Shown one piece after another: positions 1-5,706 of a stretch of DNA of 5,706 nucleotides. Source of the stretch: Sphingomonadales bacterium UBA1936 (lineage in GTDB: Bacteria; Pseudomonadota; Alphaproteobacteria; Sphingomonadales; Sphingomonadaceae). Position 1 is the stretch's first letter, and the number at the start of each line of letters is the position of its first letter. A program made the position numbers and the translations under genes. A model generated the notes under the pieces. That model did no database searches, was not told the DNA's origin, and saw only the letters and a list, made by a program, of their open reading frames with translations. The stretch is from NCBI GenBank assembly GCA_002336985.1, contig DDFE01000139.1, forward strand, positions 1 to 5,706, in the 5' to 3' direction.

Positions 1-2410
1 TCTCCGCATAAACGTCCGCGGCCTTCGCGCCGTAGATGATCTCGCCGGTCGAGAAGATGCGCGGAGCGACGATCTTGCCCGCCCGTTGCAGTTCCGCCGC
101 GGGGAACACTTCTGCCGAACGTGACGAGGGATTGTGGATGGTCGTCGCGCCCATCGCCAGGTTCACGATCGATTCCCAGTTTTCCTGCGGGATCACGTCG
201 TCCTCGCCATAGGAACCATGCGCGTGCGCATCGACCAGGCCGGGGATGATGGTCTTGCCCCCGACATCCACTGTCTTGGCTCCTGCCGGGATCTGCACGC
301 TGCTGCGCGGCCCGACCGCGACGATGCGGTCGCCGCGAATGACGATGACACCATCGTCGACGATGTCGCCATCCTTGTTCGCCATGGTGACGATGCGCGC
401 GCCGGTCAGCGCGACCAGGCCCGTGGGCTTGTCGGCGGCGACATCCATCGACAGCGACACACCCGTGCGGGGCGCAACGAACTTCGGGGCGTTCTCGTCG
501 GCCGGAGCCGAGGCGAAGAACGCATCGGTGTTGGCCGCGTAGAGCGTTGGGCCAAGACTCCAGTGCAGCGACTTGCCGCCGTTCGACCAGTTGATGAAAT
601 CGCCGCCTTCGGCGCTCACCCGCGTTGCGGGCATCGGTCCGCCCTTGGGACCGGTATCGACGTTCTGCGTGCCGGGCAGCAGCGGCATCACGAACGCCTG
701 GTAATTCTGCCGGAATGCGAAATTGTCACCCGACGGCGACACGACATAGTCGCTGACCAGTTCGCCGGTCGCGTGGACCCGCTTCGCTTCGCCGTTCAGG
801 TCGGTGCTGACCAGCTGGCGCTTGCCCTTGTCGCTCGCGATCATGAAGACGCGGTCGTTTGTCGCGCCGAATTGCGGTTCGGAGCCGTCTTTCGTGATCT
901 GTACCGGTGCGCCGCCGCCCGCCGCCACACGGTAGATCCCGGCGTTGTCGCTGCCCCGCACTGCGGTCAGGTAACCGCCCTTCCCGCTTTCGAAGACGAT
1001 CGTCTTGCCGTCCGGCGAGAAAGCGGGCCGCGCGAAATGGCCGCCGGCGCTCGTGACATCGCGTGCAGAGCCGCCGCCCGCAGCGACCGTGCGGACCTTA
1101 CCCAGCCCCGCGTCGGTCCAGCCGACAAAGGCGATCGTCTTGCCGTCGCGCGACCAGCTGGGCCAGAGTTCCATCTCCGCCTCGTCGCCCTTGATCAGCC
1201 TGCGCGGTGCGCCACCGGCGACCGGCTTGATCCACAGCTTTCCGAGTGTTTCGAACACCACCTGACGACCATCGGGAGACACGGTCGCCCAGCGCGGCAT
1301 CTTCGTCTGGACACGATCGGGCGAAACTTCGACCGGCGGATGCGTCGCGTCGATCACGACACGGGTATCTTCGATGCGGAACGGGATATCGCTCGCGATG
1401 CCACCTTCGGCTCCGACTCGGCGGATCTTGCCGCCCGCCCAGAACACCATCGACTTGCTGTCGGGCATCCACGCCATGTTCGGGTAGACGCCGGTGACCG
1501 CCCAGGTTTCCTGCACGTCACGGTCGAGCGCGTCATAGATTTTCCGCTGCACGCCGGTAGTCAGGTTCTTCACCCACAAAGTCGTCTTGCCGTGGTCGCG
1601 GCGGACGAAGGCGATCGACTTGCCATCGGGCGACGGTGTCGGCCGCACCGACCCGCCGACGCCCGAAGCAACCGTCGTCACCTCGCCGCTGTCGAGGTCA
1701 TAGCGTTCGATATCAAAGAGATCGGTGCGAGAGTTCTGTGCGTATTCGAAGATAGGCCCGGGCGTGATGTTGCGCGTGTAGTAGATGCCCTTGCCGTCAG
1801 GCGCGTAAATCGGCTCGCCCAGTTCCTTCTGCAGCACTTCGCTCGCGCGCTTGACCAGCTGGACGCCGCTGCCGCCCGAGACATGGTAGAGCCAGACCTC
1901 TCCGGTACCGAGCGAGCGGCCGGTCGTGAAATGCTTCTTGGCGACGATGAAGCGGCCATCCGGGCTCCAGCTCGGCTGGTTGAGCAGGCGGAAATCCTCC
2001 TTGGTCACCTGCCGCTTGTCGCTGCCGTCGATATTCATCACCCAGATATTGTCGCCGCCGCCGCGATCCGAGGTGAAGGCAATGCGCTTGCCGTCGGGTG
2101 AGAAGCGGGGCTGGTGTTCGTACGCCAGGCCTTCCGCGATCCGCGTCGGCGTACCGCCCGCGATCGGCATGGTGTAGATGTCACCCAACAGGTCGAACGC
2201 GACCGTCTTGCCATCGGGCGAGACATCCACGTTCATCCAGGTACCGTTGTCGACTGCGATGCGGACCTGATGCGTCGTCATGCCCGTCGGCGCGTTGACA
2301 TTCCACTTCGCGGGCTTTGCGGGGGCCGGCGCACTTGCCGCCTTGTCCTGGGCCGAAGCCTGTCCCGTCAGCAGCAGCACCGCCAAAACACCCGTCACCT
2401 GATTGCGCAT
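1..2410 (-). CDS. Exported beta-propeller (PD40/TolB-like) amidohydrolase, C-terminus cut off by the window edge
   Basis: The visible 803 codons encode a secreted, probably periplasmic, metal-dependent hydrolase. Residues 1-20 form a signal peptide (Arg2, then a Leu/Val-rich core ending ASA before QDK). Residues about 60-620 carry repeated TolB/Tricorn-type propeller motifs: SPDG at 64, 104, 149, 260, 378 and 465, with variants APDG 203, MPDS 316, SRDG 420 and SPSG 558. From about 665 an amidohydrolase domain begins (LTGARIVTM, then GKTIIPGLVDAHAHG), with metal ligands His729 and His731. The remaining ligands (carboxylated Lys, two His, Asp) would lie beyond base 1. Proteins of this architecture usually run to roughly 1,050-1,100 residues, so about a quarter is missing. 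The ATG at 2410 is supported by a GGAG seven bases upstream and by the signal peptide starting there. The substrate is unknown; a peptidase-like or cyclic amide hydrolase (imidazolonepropionase-like) role is inference. It is separated from the operon upstream by 102 bases and probably has its own promoter. Confidence 0.93.
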   Translation of the reverse strand, partial: MRNQVTGVLAVLLLTGQASAQDKAASAPAPAKPAKWNVNAPTGMTTHQVRIAVDNGTWMNVDVSPDGKTVAFDLLGDIYTMPIAGGTPTRIAEGLAYEHQPRFSPDGKRIAFTSDRGGGDNIWVMNIDGSDKRQVTKEDFRLLNQPSWSPDGRFIVAKKHFTTGRSLGTGEVWLYHVSGGSGVQLVKRASEVLQKELGEPIYAPDGKGIYYTRNITPGPIFEYAQNSRTDLFDIERYDLDSGEVTTVASGVGGSVRPTPSPDGKSIAFVRRDHGKTTLWVKNLTTGVQRKIYDALDRDVQETWAVTGVYPNMAWMPDSKSMVFWAGGKIRRVGAEGGIASDIPFRIEDTRVVIDATHPPVEVSPDRVQTKMPRWATVSPDGRQVVFETLGKLWIKPVAGGAPRRLIKGDEAEMELWPSWSRDGKTIAFVGWTDAGLGKVRTVAAGGGSARDVTSAGGHFARPAFSPDGKTIVFESGKGGYLTAVRGSDNAGIYRVAAGGGAPVQITKDGSEPQFGATNDRVFMIASDKGKRQLVSTDLNGEAKRVHATGELVSDYVVSPSGDNFAFRQNYQAFVMPLLPGTQNVDTGPKGGPMPATRVSAEGGDFINWSNGGKSLHWSLGPTLYAANTDAFFASAPADENAPKFVAPRTGVSLSMDVAADKPTGLVALTGARIVTMANKDGDIVDDGVIVIRGDRIVAVGPRSSVQIPAGAKTVDVGGKTIIPGLVDAHAHGSYGEDDVIPQENWESIVNLAMGATTIHNPSSRSAEVFPAAELQRAGKIVAPRIFSTGEIIYGAKAADVYAE

Positions 2411-2417
2411 TCAATAT

Positions 2418-2421
2418 CTCC
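2418..2421 (-). promoter_or_regulatory. Ribosome binding site of the amidohydrolase gene
   Basis: GGAG on the minus strand lies seven bases before the ATG at 2410. This is ideal spacing. Together with the signal peptide that starts at this ATG, it fixes the start codon. Confidence 0.8.
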
Positions 2422-2426
2422 AGCAG

Positions 2427-2440
2427 ACCGCGAGCGCGGT
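2427..2440. repeat. Perfect GC-rich inverted repeat in the amidohydrolase leader
   Basis: ACCGCG-AG-CGCGGT is a perfect 6+6 dyad. As RNA it would fold with five pairs and a four-base loop. It sits six bases upstream of the GGAG ribosome binding site and abuts the TCGTATACGA palindrome. No T-run follows it, so it is not a standard intrinsic terminator. It could be a leader hairpin or a protein-binding dyad, or it could be chance in GC-rich DNA. Confidence 0.45.
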
Positions 2441-2454
2441 TCGTATACGATATC
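2441..2454. promoter_or_regulatory. Candidate operator: TCGTATACGA palindrome overlapping GATATC
   Basis: A perfect 10-base palindrome, TCGTATACGA (2441-2450), overlaps a second palindrome, GATATC (2449-2454). The first fits the T-N-G-T-N2-A-C-N-A pattern used by FadR-subfamily GntR regulators such as ExuR/UxuR. It lies 31 bases before the amidohydrolase start, where an operator could block initiation. This is also the most AT-rich patch of the gap, so it may overlap the promoter, but I cannot find a convincing -35/-10 pair with 16-18 base spacing. No regulator gene is visible in the window. The palindrome is observed; the regulator family is inference. Confidence 0.35.
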
Positions 2455-2512
2455 ATTGCAAGCTGGTGTGCCGCTGGGAAGAGGCATTCGACCAACGACA
2501 GGGCGATTGGAT

Positions 2513-3145
2513 TCAGGCGGTGCCGAACAGGACGGGCGCATCGCCCGGACGCCACGGATCGAGCCGCACCATCGCGCCTTCGAAGCGAGCGGACGCCAGC
2601 TGGTTAGAAAGCCATTGCCGGGTGTGTAGAATTGGCTGCGCGTCGAACCAGGCCCTGTCGGTCTCGGCGAATTGACGAACGAACGGCATGATCGCCGCAT
2701 CCGCAAGACCCATTGCTTCTCCGCCGAGATAATCACTTGCCGCCAGCCGCGCCTCGATCGGTTCGAGAAGCGCCATGCAGGCCGCACGATGCTCAGTTGG
2801 GTCGCTGTCGTGACGGTTGGGATATTTGTAGCGGTCGAGGTGGTGTTTGAACGGTCCGTCGTTCGCCGCGATCAGAGCGGGATCGTCACCCGCCAGCCAG
2901 TGTTCCGGATCGTTCGCGGCAAGCGCCCAGCGCATGATGTCGAGGCTTTCGTCGATAACGCTTCCGTCGGACGGCACGAGCACCGGTACGGTGGCTTTCG
3001 GCGAAACGTCGATCAGTTCGGCAGGTTTCGCCGAAAGTTTCACTTCGCGGATTTCACAGACGGTCCGGCTCGACAGCACAGCCAGCCGCGCACGCATCGC
3101 ATAGGGACAACGCCGGAAACTGTAGAGGACCGGTCTAGCCGTCAT
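2513..3145 (-). CDS. Glutathione S-transferase family protein with a CPYA cysteine motif
   Basis: This 210-residue cytosolic protein has the two-domain GST layout. The N-terminal thioredoxin-fold half (about 1-80) has the LYSFRRCPYAMRARLAV segment with Cys13, the predicted cis-proline in VPVL (Pro54), and the glutathione-binding pair Glu66-Ser67. The helical C-terminal half includes LADAAIMPF, which matches the conserved N-capping region of GST folds. CPYA is the glutaredoxin CPYC site with the second cysteine replaced, so monothiol chemistry (deglutathionylation, as in omega/beta-class or Grx2-like GSTs) is more likely than classical conjugation; that is inference. The ATG at 3145 lies inside the end of trhO (11-base overlap). 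No Shine-Dalgarno sequence is visible there, which suggests translational coupling. An upstream in-frame start at 3241 would add 32 residues with no GST similarity, so I rejected it. The substrate is unknown. Confidence 0.9.
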   Translation of the reverse strand: MTARPVLYSFRRCPYAMRARLAVLSSRTVCEIREVKLSAKPAELIDVSPKATVPVLVPSDGSVIDESLDIMRWALAANDPEHWLAGDDPALIAANDGPFKHHLDRYKYPNRHDSDPTEHRAACMALLEPIEARLAASDYLGGEAMGLADAAIMPFVRQFAETDRAWFDAQPILHTRQWLSNQLASARFEGAMVRLDPWRPGDAPVLFGTA

Positions 3146-4088
3146 CGCGCTTGCGATAGCTGGCACCCACGTGGATTTCGCCCCGGGCCCGCGCCAGCAT
3201 CTCCTGCTTCTGGCGTTCGGCGTAACTTTCGCGCTGTGCATCGGTGCGTTCGTCGTAACAGGCGTCGCAGCTTACGCCCTCGACATAGCGGGACGAGGCT
3301 AGCCCGGCTTCGTCGATCGGGCGGCGGCAGGCATGGCAAAGCTGTTGCGTCCCCAGGGACAATCCGTGTCCGACCGTCACCCGCTGATCGAAGACGAAAC
3401 ATTCCCCTTCCCACAGGCTCTCGTCCGCGGGCACGGTTTCCAGGTACTTCAGGATGCCGCCCTTCAGGTGAAAGACGTCTTCGACGCCCTCGCTCTTCAG
3501 GAACGCCGTCGATTTCTCGCAGCGGATACCGCCGGTGCAGAACATCGCGACCTTGGGCGGTTTCCCCTCCCCCAGCAGCCGCTCGCGCTCCGCACGAAAC
3601 CACTCGGGGAAATCGCGAAACGTCTTGGTCTGCGGATCGATAGCACCCGCAAAGGTTCCGACCGCGACTTCGTAATCGTTGCGCGTGTCGATGACGATCG
3701 TGTCCGGGTCGCTGATCAGCGCGTTCCAATCCCCAGGCTCGACATAATGCCCGACATCCAGCGGATCGATGTCCGGCTGCCCCATGGTAACGATCTCGGG
3801 CTTCACGCGCACCTTGGTCCGGTGAAACGGCATGACGGCCGCCCGCGACAGTTTGACATCGGTATCGCTACACCCCGGCAGTGCACGGATATGCGCAATC
3901 GCCGCCTCGATAGCGGCATCGCTGCCTGCAATCGTCCCATTGATCCCTTCACGCGCGATCAGCAGCGTGCCCCGGATGCCTTGCGCGCTACACAGCGCGT
4001 CGAGTTCGCGCCGGACGCCCGCACAATCGTCGAACGGCGTGAACTTGTAGAGCGCGGCAACGCAGATCGGCAGGTCGGGGTCGGTCAT
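3135..4088 (-). CDS. trhO: tRNA uridine(34) 5-hydroxylase TrhO (rhodanese family, YceA/UPF0176)
   Basis: This 317-residue protein matches TrhO, which in E. coli and other bacteria carries out oxygen-dependent hydroxylation of wobble uridine to 5-hydroxyuridine, the precursor of cmo5U/mo5U. Domain order is typical. An N-terminal acylphosphatase-like domain (about 1-95) includes GTLLIAREGINGTIAG. The rhodanese domain (about 115-220) includes IDTRNDYE and the active-site loop CTGGIRCEK, with catalytic Cys184, Arg189 and Cys190, followed by FHLKGGILKYLE. The C-terminal part carries two CxxC pairs (251/254 and 274/277), probably binding a metal, then a charged helical tail. E. coli TrhO is slightly longer, at 350 residues. 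The gene starts 10 bases after the yghU stop with no obvious Shine-Dalgarno sequence, and it overlaps the GST start, so it is the middle gene of a tight operon. The family assignment is firm; the activity is taken from the family. Confidence 0.95.
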   Translation of the reverse strand: MTDPDLPICVAALYKFTPFDDCAGVRRELDALCSAQGIRGTLLIAREGINGTIAGSDAAIEAAIAHIRALPGCSDTDVKLSRAAVMPFHRTKVRVKPEIVTMGQPDIDPLDVGHYVEPGDWNALISDPDTIVIDTRNDYEVAVGTFAGAIDPQTKTFRDFPEWFRAERERLLGEGKPPKVAMFCTGGIRCEKSTAFLKSEGVEDVFHLKGGILKYLETVPADESLWEGECFVFDQRVTVGHGLSLGTQQLCHACRRPIDEAGLASSRYVEGVSCDACYDERTDAQRESYAERQKQEMLARARGEIHVGASYRKRDDG

Positions 4089-4098
4089 TCAGCGCGTG

Positions 4099-4974
4099 TT
4101 AGCTGGCCGGTTCCAGCTTGTCCTGCGTCCGCGTATCGAAATCGCCGGCATCGTGGCGTTCGCGCAACTGGCTCGACGGGTCGCCCACCGCGCGATTGAC
4201 CATGCGCCCGCGCTTTACCGCCAGACGCGCGGCGATCTGATCGGCCCAGCGCATGACGTTCTTGTACTCGTGCGTCTGCAGGAATTCGGCGGCGTTATAG
4301 GCCTCTCCCCGCGCGACGGCACCGTACCAGGGGTAAATCGCCATGTCCGCAATCGTGTAGTCGGCGCCCGCAACGAACTCATGGTCGGCAAGCTGGCGAT
4401 CGAGCACGTCGAACTGGCGCTTCACCTCCATCGCATATCGGTTGATCGGATATTCCTGCTTGAATGGGGCGTAGGCATAGAAATGCCCGAAGCCGCCGCC
4501 CAGGAACGGCGCACTGCCCATCTGCCACATCAGCCACGACAGCGTCTCCGCGCGCGCAGGCTGTTCGGTCGGCAGGAAGACGCCGAATTTTTCGGCCAGG
4601 TGGATCAGGATCGATCCGGATTCGAACACGCGGATCGGCTCCGGCCCGCTGCGATCGACCAGCGCAGGAATCTTGGAATTCGGATTGATGTCGACAAAGC
4701 CGCTGCCGAACTGGTCGCCTTCGTTGATGCGGATCAACCAGGCATCATATTCGGCGCCCGAGTACCCCGCGGCGAGCAGTTCCTCGAGCATGACAGTCAC
4801 TTTCACGCCATTGGGCGTGGCCAGCGAATAGAGCTGGAACGGATGCTTGCCGACCGGCAATTCCTTGTCATGTGTCGCGCCCGCGATCGGCCGGTTGATG
4901 TTGGCGAATTGCCCGCCATTTTCCTTGTCCCAGGTCCAGATCTTGGGGGGCACATATTCGGCGGCGTCGGTCAT
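4099..4974 (-). CDS. yghU: Glutathione-dependent disulfide-bond oxidoreductase YghU
   Basis: The 291-residue product is a nu-class GST-like enzyme. It resembles E. coli YghU (288 residues) along its whole length as I recall that sequence, with shared blocks such as WTWDK (13-17), FANINRP (23-29), LPVGKHP, QLYSL-TPNG (TPNG 53-56), EYDAWLIRI, NPNSKIPAL, RVFESGSIL, FLGGGFGHFY, FVAG-YTIADMAI and the terminal ERHDA-DF. In the family this cytosolic enzyme binds two glutathione molecules and reduces disulfide bonds; the threonine/asparagine-containing TPNG segment replaces the usual Tyr/Ser/Cys catalytic residue. I chose the ATG at 4974 because GGAG lies seven bases upstream and the protein then begins like YghU. 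An in-frame ATG at 5007 would add 11 residues (MRNETRVRRTA) and swallow the ribosome binding site. It follows the FMN reductase by 60 bases and precedes trhO by 10, so it probably leads the yghU-trhO-GST unit. Confidence 0.96.
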   Translation of the reverse strand: MTDAAEYVPPKIWTWDKENGGQFANINRPIAGATHDKELPVGKHPFQLYSLATPNGVKVTVMLEELLAAGYSGAEYDAWLIRINEGDQFGSGFVDINPNSKIPALVDRSGPEPIRVFESGSILIHLAEKFGVFLPTEQPARAETLSWLMWQMGSAPFLGGGFGHFYAYAPFKQEYPINRYAMEVKRQFDVLDRQLADHEFVAGADYTIADMAIYPWYGAVARGEAYNAAEFLQTHEYKNVMRWADQIAARLAVKRGRMVNRAVGDPSSQLRERHDAGDFDTRTQDKLEPAS

Positions 4975-4981
4975 CGCGGTT

Positions 4982-4985
4982 CTCC
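4982..4985 (-). promoter_or_regulatory. Ribosome binding site of yghU
   Basis: GGAG on the minus strand lies seven bases before the ATG at 4974. It decides between that start and the upstream in-frame ATG at 5007, which has no comparable site. Confidence 0.75.
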
Positions 4986-5034
4986 GGACTCGAGTTTCGT
5001 TTCGCAACCGCAGATGGGTTGTGGCACGCCGCGA

Positions 5035-5625
5035 TCAATAGGGCGGCGGCGTAGATTTCCTTTGGAGCCGCGCAGCATTCGTCCACCAGGCGAGATCGTC
5101 GGCAAAGCGCGGAAAGGCGTGGTCCAGTGCCGCACCGCCATCCCCGGTCGGTTCGGCATTTTCGCTCAATGCCTTGCCGATGCCGCCGACCGCGATCGAG
5201 GTGGAGGTAACCACCATGCCCATTTCGGATAGCGTACCGTGCCACGCCATCGCCGACCGCGCGCCCGCGAAACGCCCCGCCGAATAGCTGGCGATCGCGG
5301 CGGGCCGCCAGAACCATTCCTCCAGGAAATGGTCGGTCAGGTTCTTGAGGCCCGGCTGCACGCCCCAATTATATTCGCCGGTCACGAAGACGAACGCGTC
5401 GGCCGTCCGGATTTTCTCCGCCAGCGTTTCGAGCGCCTCGGGCGCCGTTCCCTTCGGATATTCCTTGTACATCCGGTCGAGCATCGGAAGGCCGATGGCC
5501 TTGGCATCAATCAGTTCGGGACTGGCGCCGCGCTGCCCGAACGCGTCGACGAGATAGTTCGCCAGGCGAATGCCCTGTCTATCCTGCCTGTACGACCCGT
5601 AGAAGATGAGGATGCGGTCGCTCAT
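5035..5625 (-). CDS. NAD(P)H-dependent FMN reductase family protein (flavodoxin-like fold)
   Basis: This 196-residue cytosolic protein belongs to the NADPH-dependent FMN reductase family. The first strand and FMN-phosphate loop read ILIFYGSYRQDRQG (residues 5-18; Gly10, Ser11, Arg13). The flavin-ring loop is TGEYNWGVQPGLKNLTDHF (about 82-100), matching the family pattern PEYN...PG.LKN..D with Pro replaced by Gly. Family members bind FMN and reduce flavin, quinones, azo dyes or chromate with NAD(P)H; the substrate here cannot be read from sequence. The ATG at 5625 is preceded by GGAGG only three bases away, which is short but usable. A TTG at 5646 would add seven residues (MLPRRRR) that overlap the ribosome binding site and look non-coding, so I did not use it. 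The gene lies 29 bases after the tRNA-Leu gene and 60 bases before yghU. A shared redox role with yghU is possible. Confidence 0.9.
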   Translation of the reverse strand: MSDRILIFYGSYRQDRQGIRLANYLVDAFGQRGASPELIDAKAIGLPMLDRMYKEYPKGTAPEALETLAEKIRTADAFVFVTGEYNWGVQPGLKNLTDHFLEEWFWRPAAIASYSAGRFAGARSAMAWHGTLSEMGMVVTSTSIAVGGIGKALSENAEPTGDGGAALDHAFPRFADDLAWWTNAARLQRKSTPPPY

Positions 5626-5628
5626 TCG

Positions 5629-5633
5629 CCTCC
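5629..5633 (-). promoter_or_regulatory. Ribosome binding site of the FMN reductase gene
   Basis: GGAGG on the minus strand ends three bases before the ATG at 5625. The sequence is strong but the spacing is unusually tight. It still favours this ATG over the TTG at 5646. Confidence 0.55.
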
Positions 5634-5648
5634 GGCGCGGCAGCAATC

Positions 5649-5654
5649 AAAAAA
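5649..5654 (-). terminator. Possible weak terminator or processing T-tract after tRNA-Leu
   Basis: Six T residues (minus strand) directly follow the CCA end of the tRNA. The GC-rich T-arm and acceptor stem precede them, so the arrangement could end some tRNA transcripts. However, the tract is interrupted by G after six bases, and the FMN reductase gene starts only 23 bases further on. Partial termination or simple trailer processing is as likely. Confidence 0.3.
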
Positions 5655-5706
5655 TGGTGCGGGCGGTGGGAATCGAACCCACACTCCTTTCGGAACCGGA
5701 TTTTGA
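5655..5706 (-). tRNA. tRNA-Leu(CAA), 3' part only; 5' part lies beyond the right edge
   Basis: Read on the minus strand, the segment starts at residue 33 of the anticodon loop: T, then anticodon CAA (5703-5705), then AA. Next come the 3' anticodon-stem strand TCCGG, a long variable arm with stem TCC/GGA and loop GAAA (class II tRNA), and a perfect T-arm GTGGG-TTCGATT-CCCAC (5666-5682). The 3' acceptor strand CGCCCGC, discriminator A and genome-encoded CCA (5655-5657) complete it. It decodes UUG. The missing 5' acceptor strand is predicted to read GCGGGCG. The long variable arm leaves Leu, Ser or Tyr; the CAA anticodon selects Leu. Confidence 0.93.

Larger units (their letters stand above)
2411..2512. 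other. Intergenic region between the GST and amidohydrolase genes
   Basis: This 102-base gap is the largest in the window. Its amidohydrolase-proximal half holds the ribosome binding site and the two dyads listed separately. The GST-proximal half (2455-2512) shows no hairpin with a T-run, so no intrinsic terminator is visible for the upstream operon. Read-through or Rho-dependent ending are both possible. Confidence 0.6.

Noticed and set aside
134..2101. A 655-codon open frame on the plus strand, antisense to the amidohydrolase gene
   Set aside because: Its codons lie exactly in register with the minus-strand codons, so it stays open merely because the real gene avoids TTA, CTA and TCA, which are rare in GC-rich genomes. 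Its translation is rich in Arg/Asp/Ala/His with no recognisable domain, while the minus strand encodes a signal peptide, propeller motifs and an amidohydrolase site.
1005..2222. A recurring short DNA motif resembling cttgccatcgggcgag at many irregular positions, considered as a repeat family or CRISPR-like array
   Set aside because: Each copy encodes the SPDGK motif of a propeller blade in the amidohydrolase frame. Spacing is irregular and follows the protein repeat, so it is protein-level and not a DNA repeat element.
2672..3643. A 323-codon plus-strand open frame antisense to the GST and trhO genes
   Set aside because: It is in codon register with the GST gene for its first half and has Arg/Pro/Ser-rich, low-complexity translation beyond it. 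Both genes opposite it are firmly identified.
3333..4199. A 288-codon plus-strand open frame antisense to trhO
   Set aside because: This is another in-register antisense artefact of a well-conserved gene, with no recognisable motif and no ribosome binding site noted.
4975..5034. CAACC...GGTTG inverted repeat between the FMN reductase and yghU, considered as a terminator
   Set aside because: The stem has only five pairs with a seven-base loop and no T-run follows, so it does not qualify as an intrinsic terminator. The gap otherwise holds only the yghU ribosome binding site.
4096..5232. A 378-codon plus-strand open frame spanning yghU, the gap and part of the FMN reductase
   Set aside because: It is in codon register with both minus-strand genes and its product shows no domain. 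The opposite strand is near-certain yghU.
5655..5706. The tRNA-Leu 3' end as an integration site for a genomic island
   Set aside because: tRNA 3' ends are common attachment sites, but no integrase gene, no second copy of the tRNA 3' end and no change in gene character is seen in the window.

Overview
This GC-rich window reads as ordinary chromosome of an alphaproteobacterium, most likely a sphingomonad or erythrobacter relative. That placement is inferred from the protein types, GC-rich codon choice and signal-peptide style; no marker gene in the window proves it. Every supported gene lies on the minus strand, so transcription runs from right to left.

From the right edge: (1) the 3' part of a tRNA-Leu(CAA) gene with an encoded CCA end, cut by the window edge; (2) 29 bases later, a flavodoxin-fold NAD(P)H-dependent FMN reductase of 196 residues; (3) after a 60-base gap, a close YghU homologue (glutathione-dependent disulfide-bond oxidoreductase, 291 residues); (4) 10 bases on, trhO, the rhodanese-fold tRNA uridine 5-hydroxylase (317 residues); (5) overlapping its end by 11 bases, a small cysteine-type glutathione S-transferase (210 residues). 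The yghU-trhO-GST spacing indicates a single operon of thiol and glutathione chemistry around a tRNA-modifying enzyme. The FMN reductase may belong to the same transcript.

A 102-base intergenic region follows, holding two abutting perfect dyads and a good ribosome binding site. It leads into (6) a large exported protein, truncated at the left edge after 803 codons. It has a signal peptide, a long run of TolB/Tricorn-type beta-propeller repeats (recurring SPDG motifs), and then the start of an amidohydrolase domain with its His-x-His metal-binding motif.

I found no mobile element, CRISPR array, phage gene or clearly new system. The points most worth a second look are the candidate GntR/FadR-type operator before the amidohydrolase, the trhO-glutathione enzyme operon, and the propeller-amidohydrolase of unknown substrate. 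Very long open frames on the plus strand are codon-register antisense artefacts and are not annotated.
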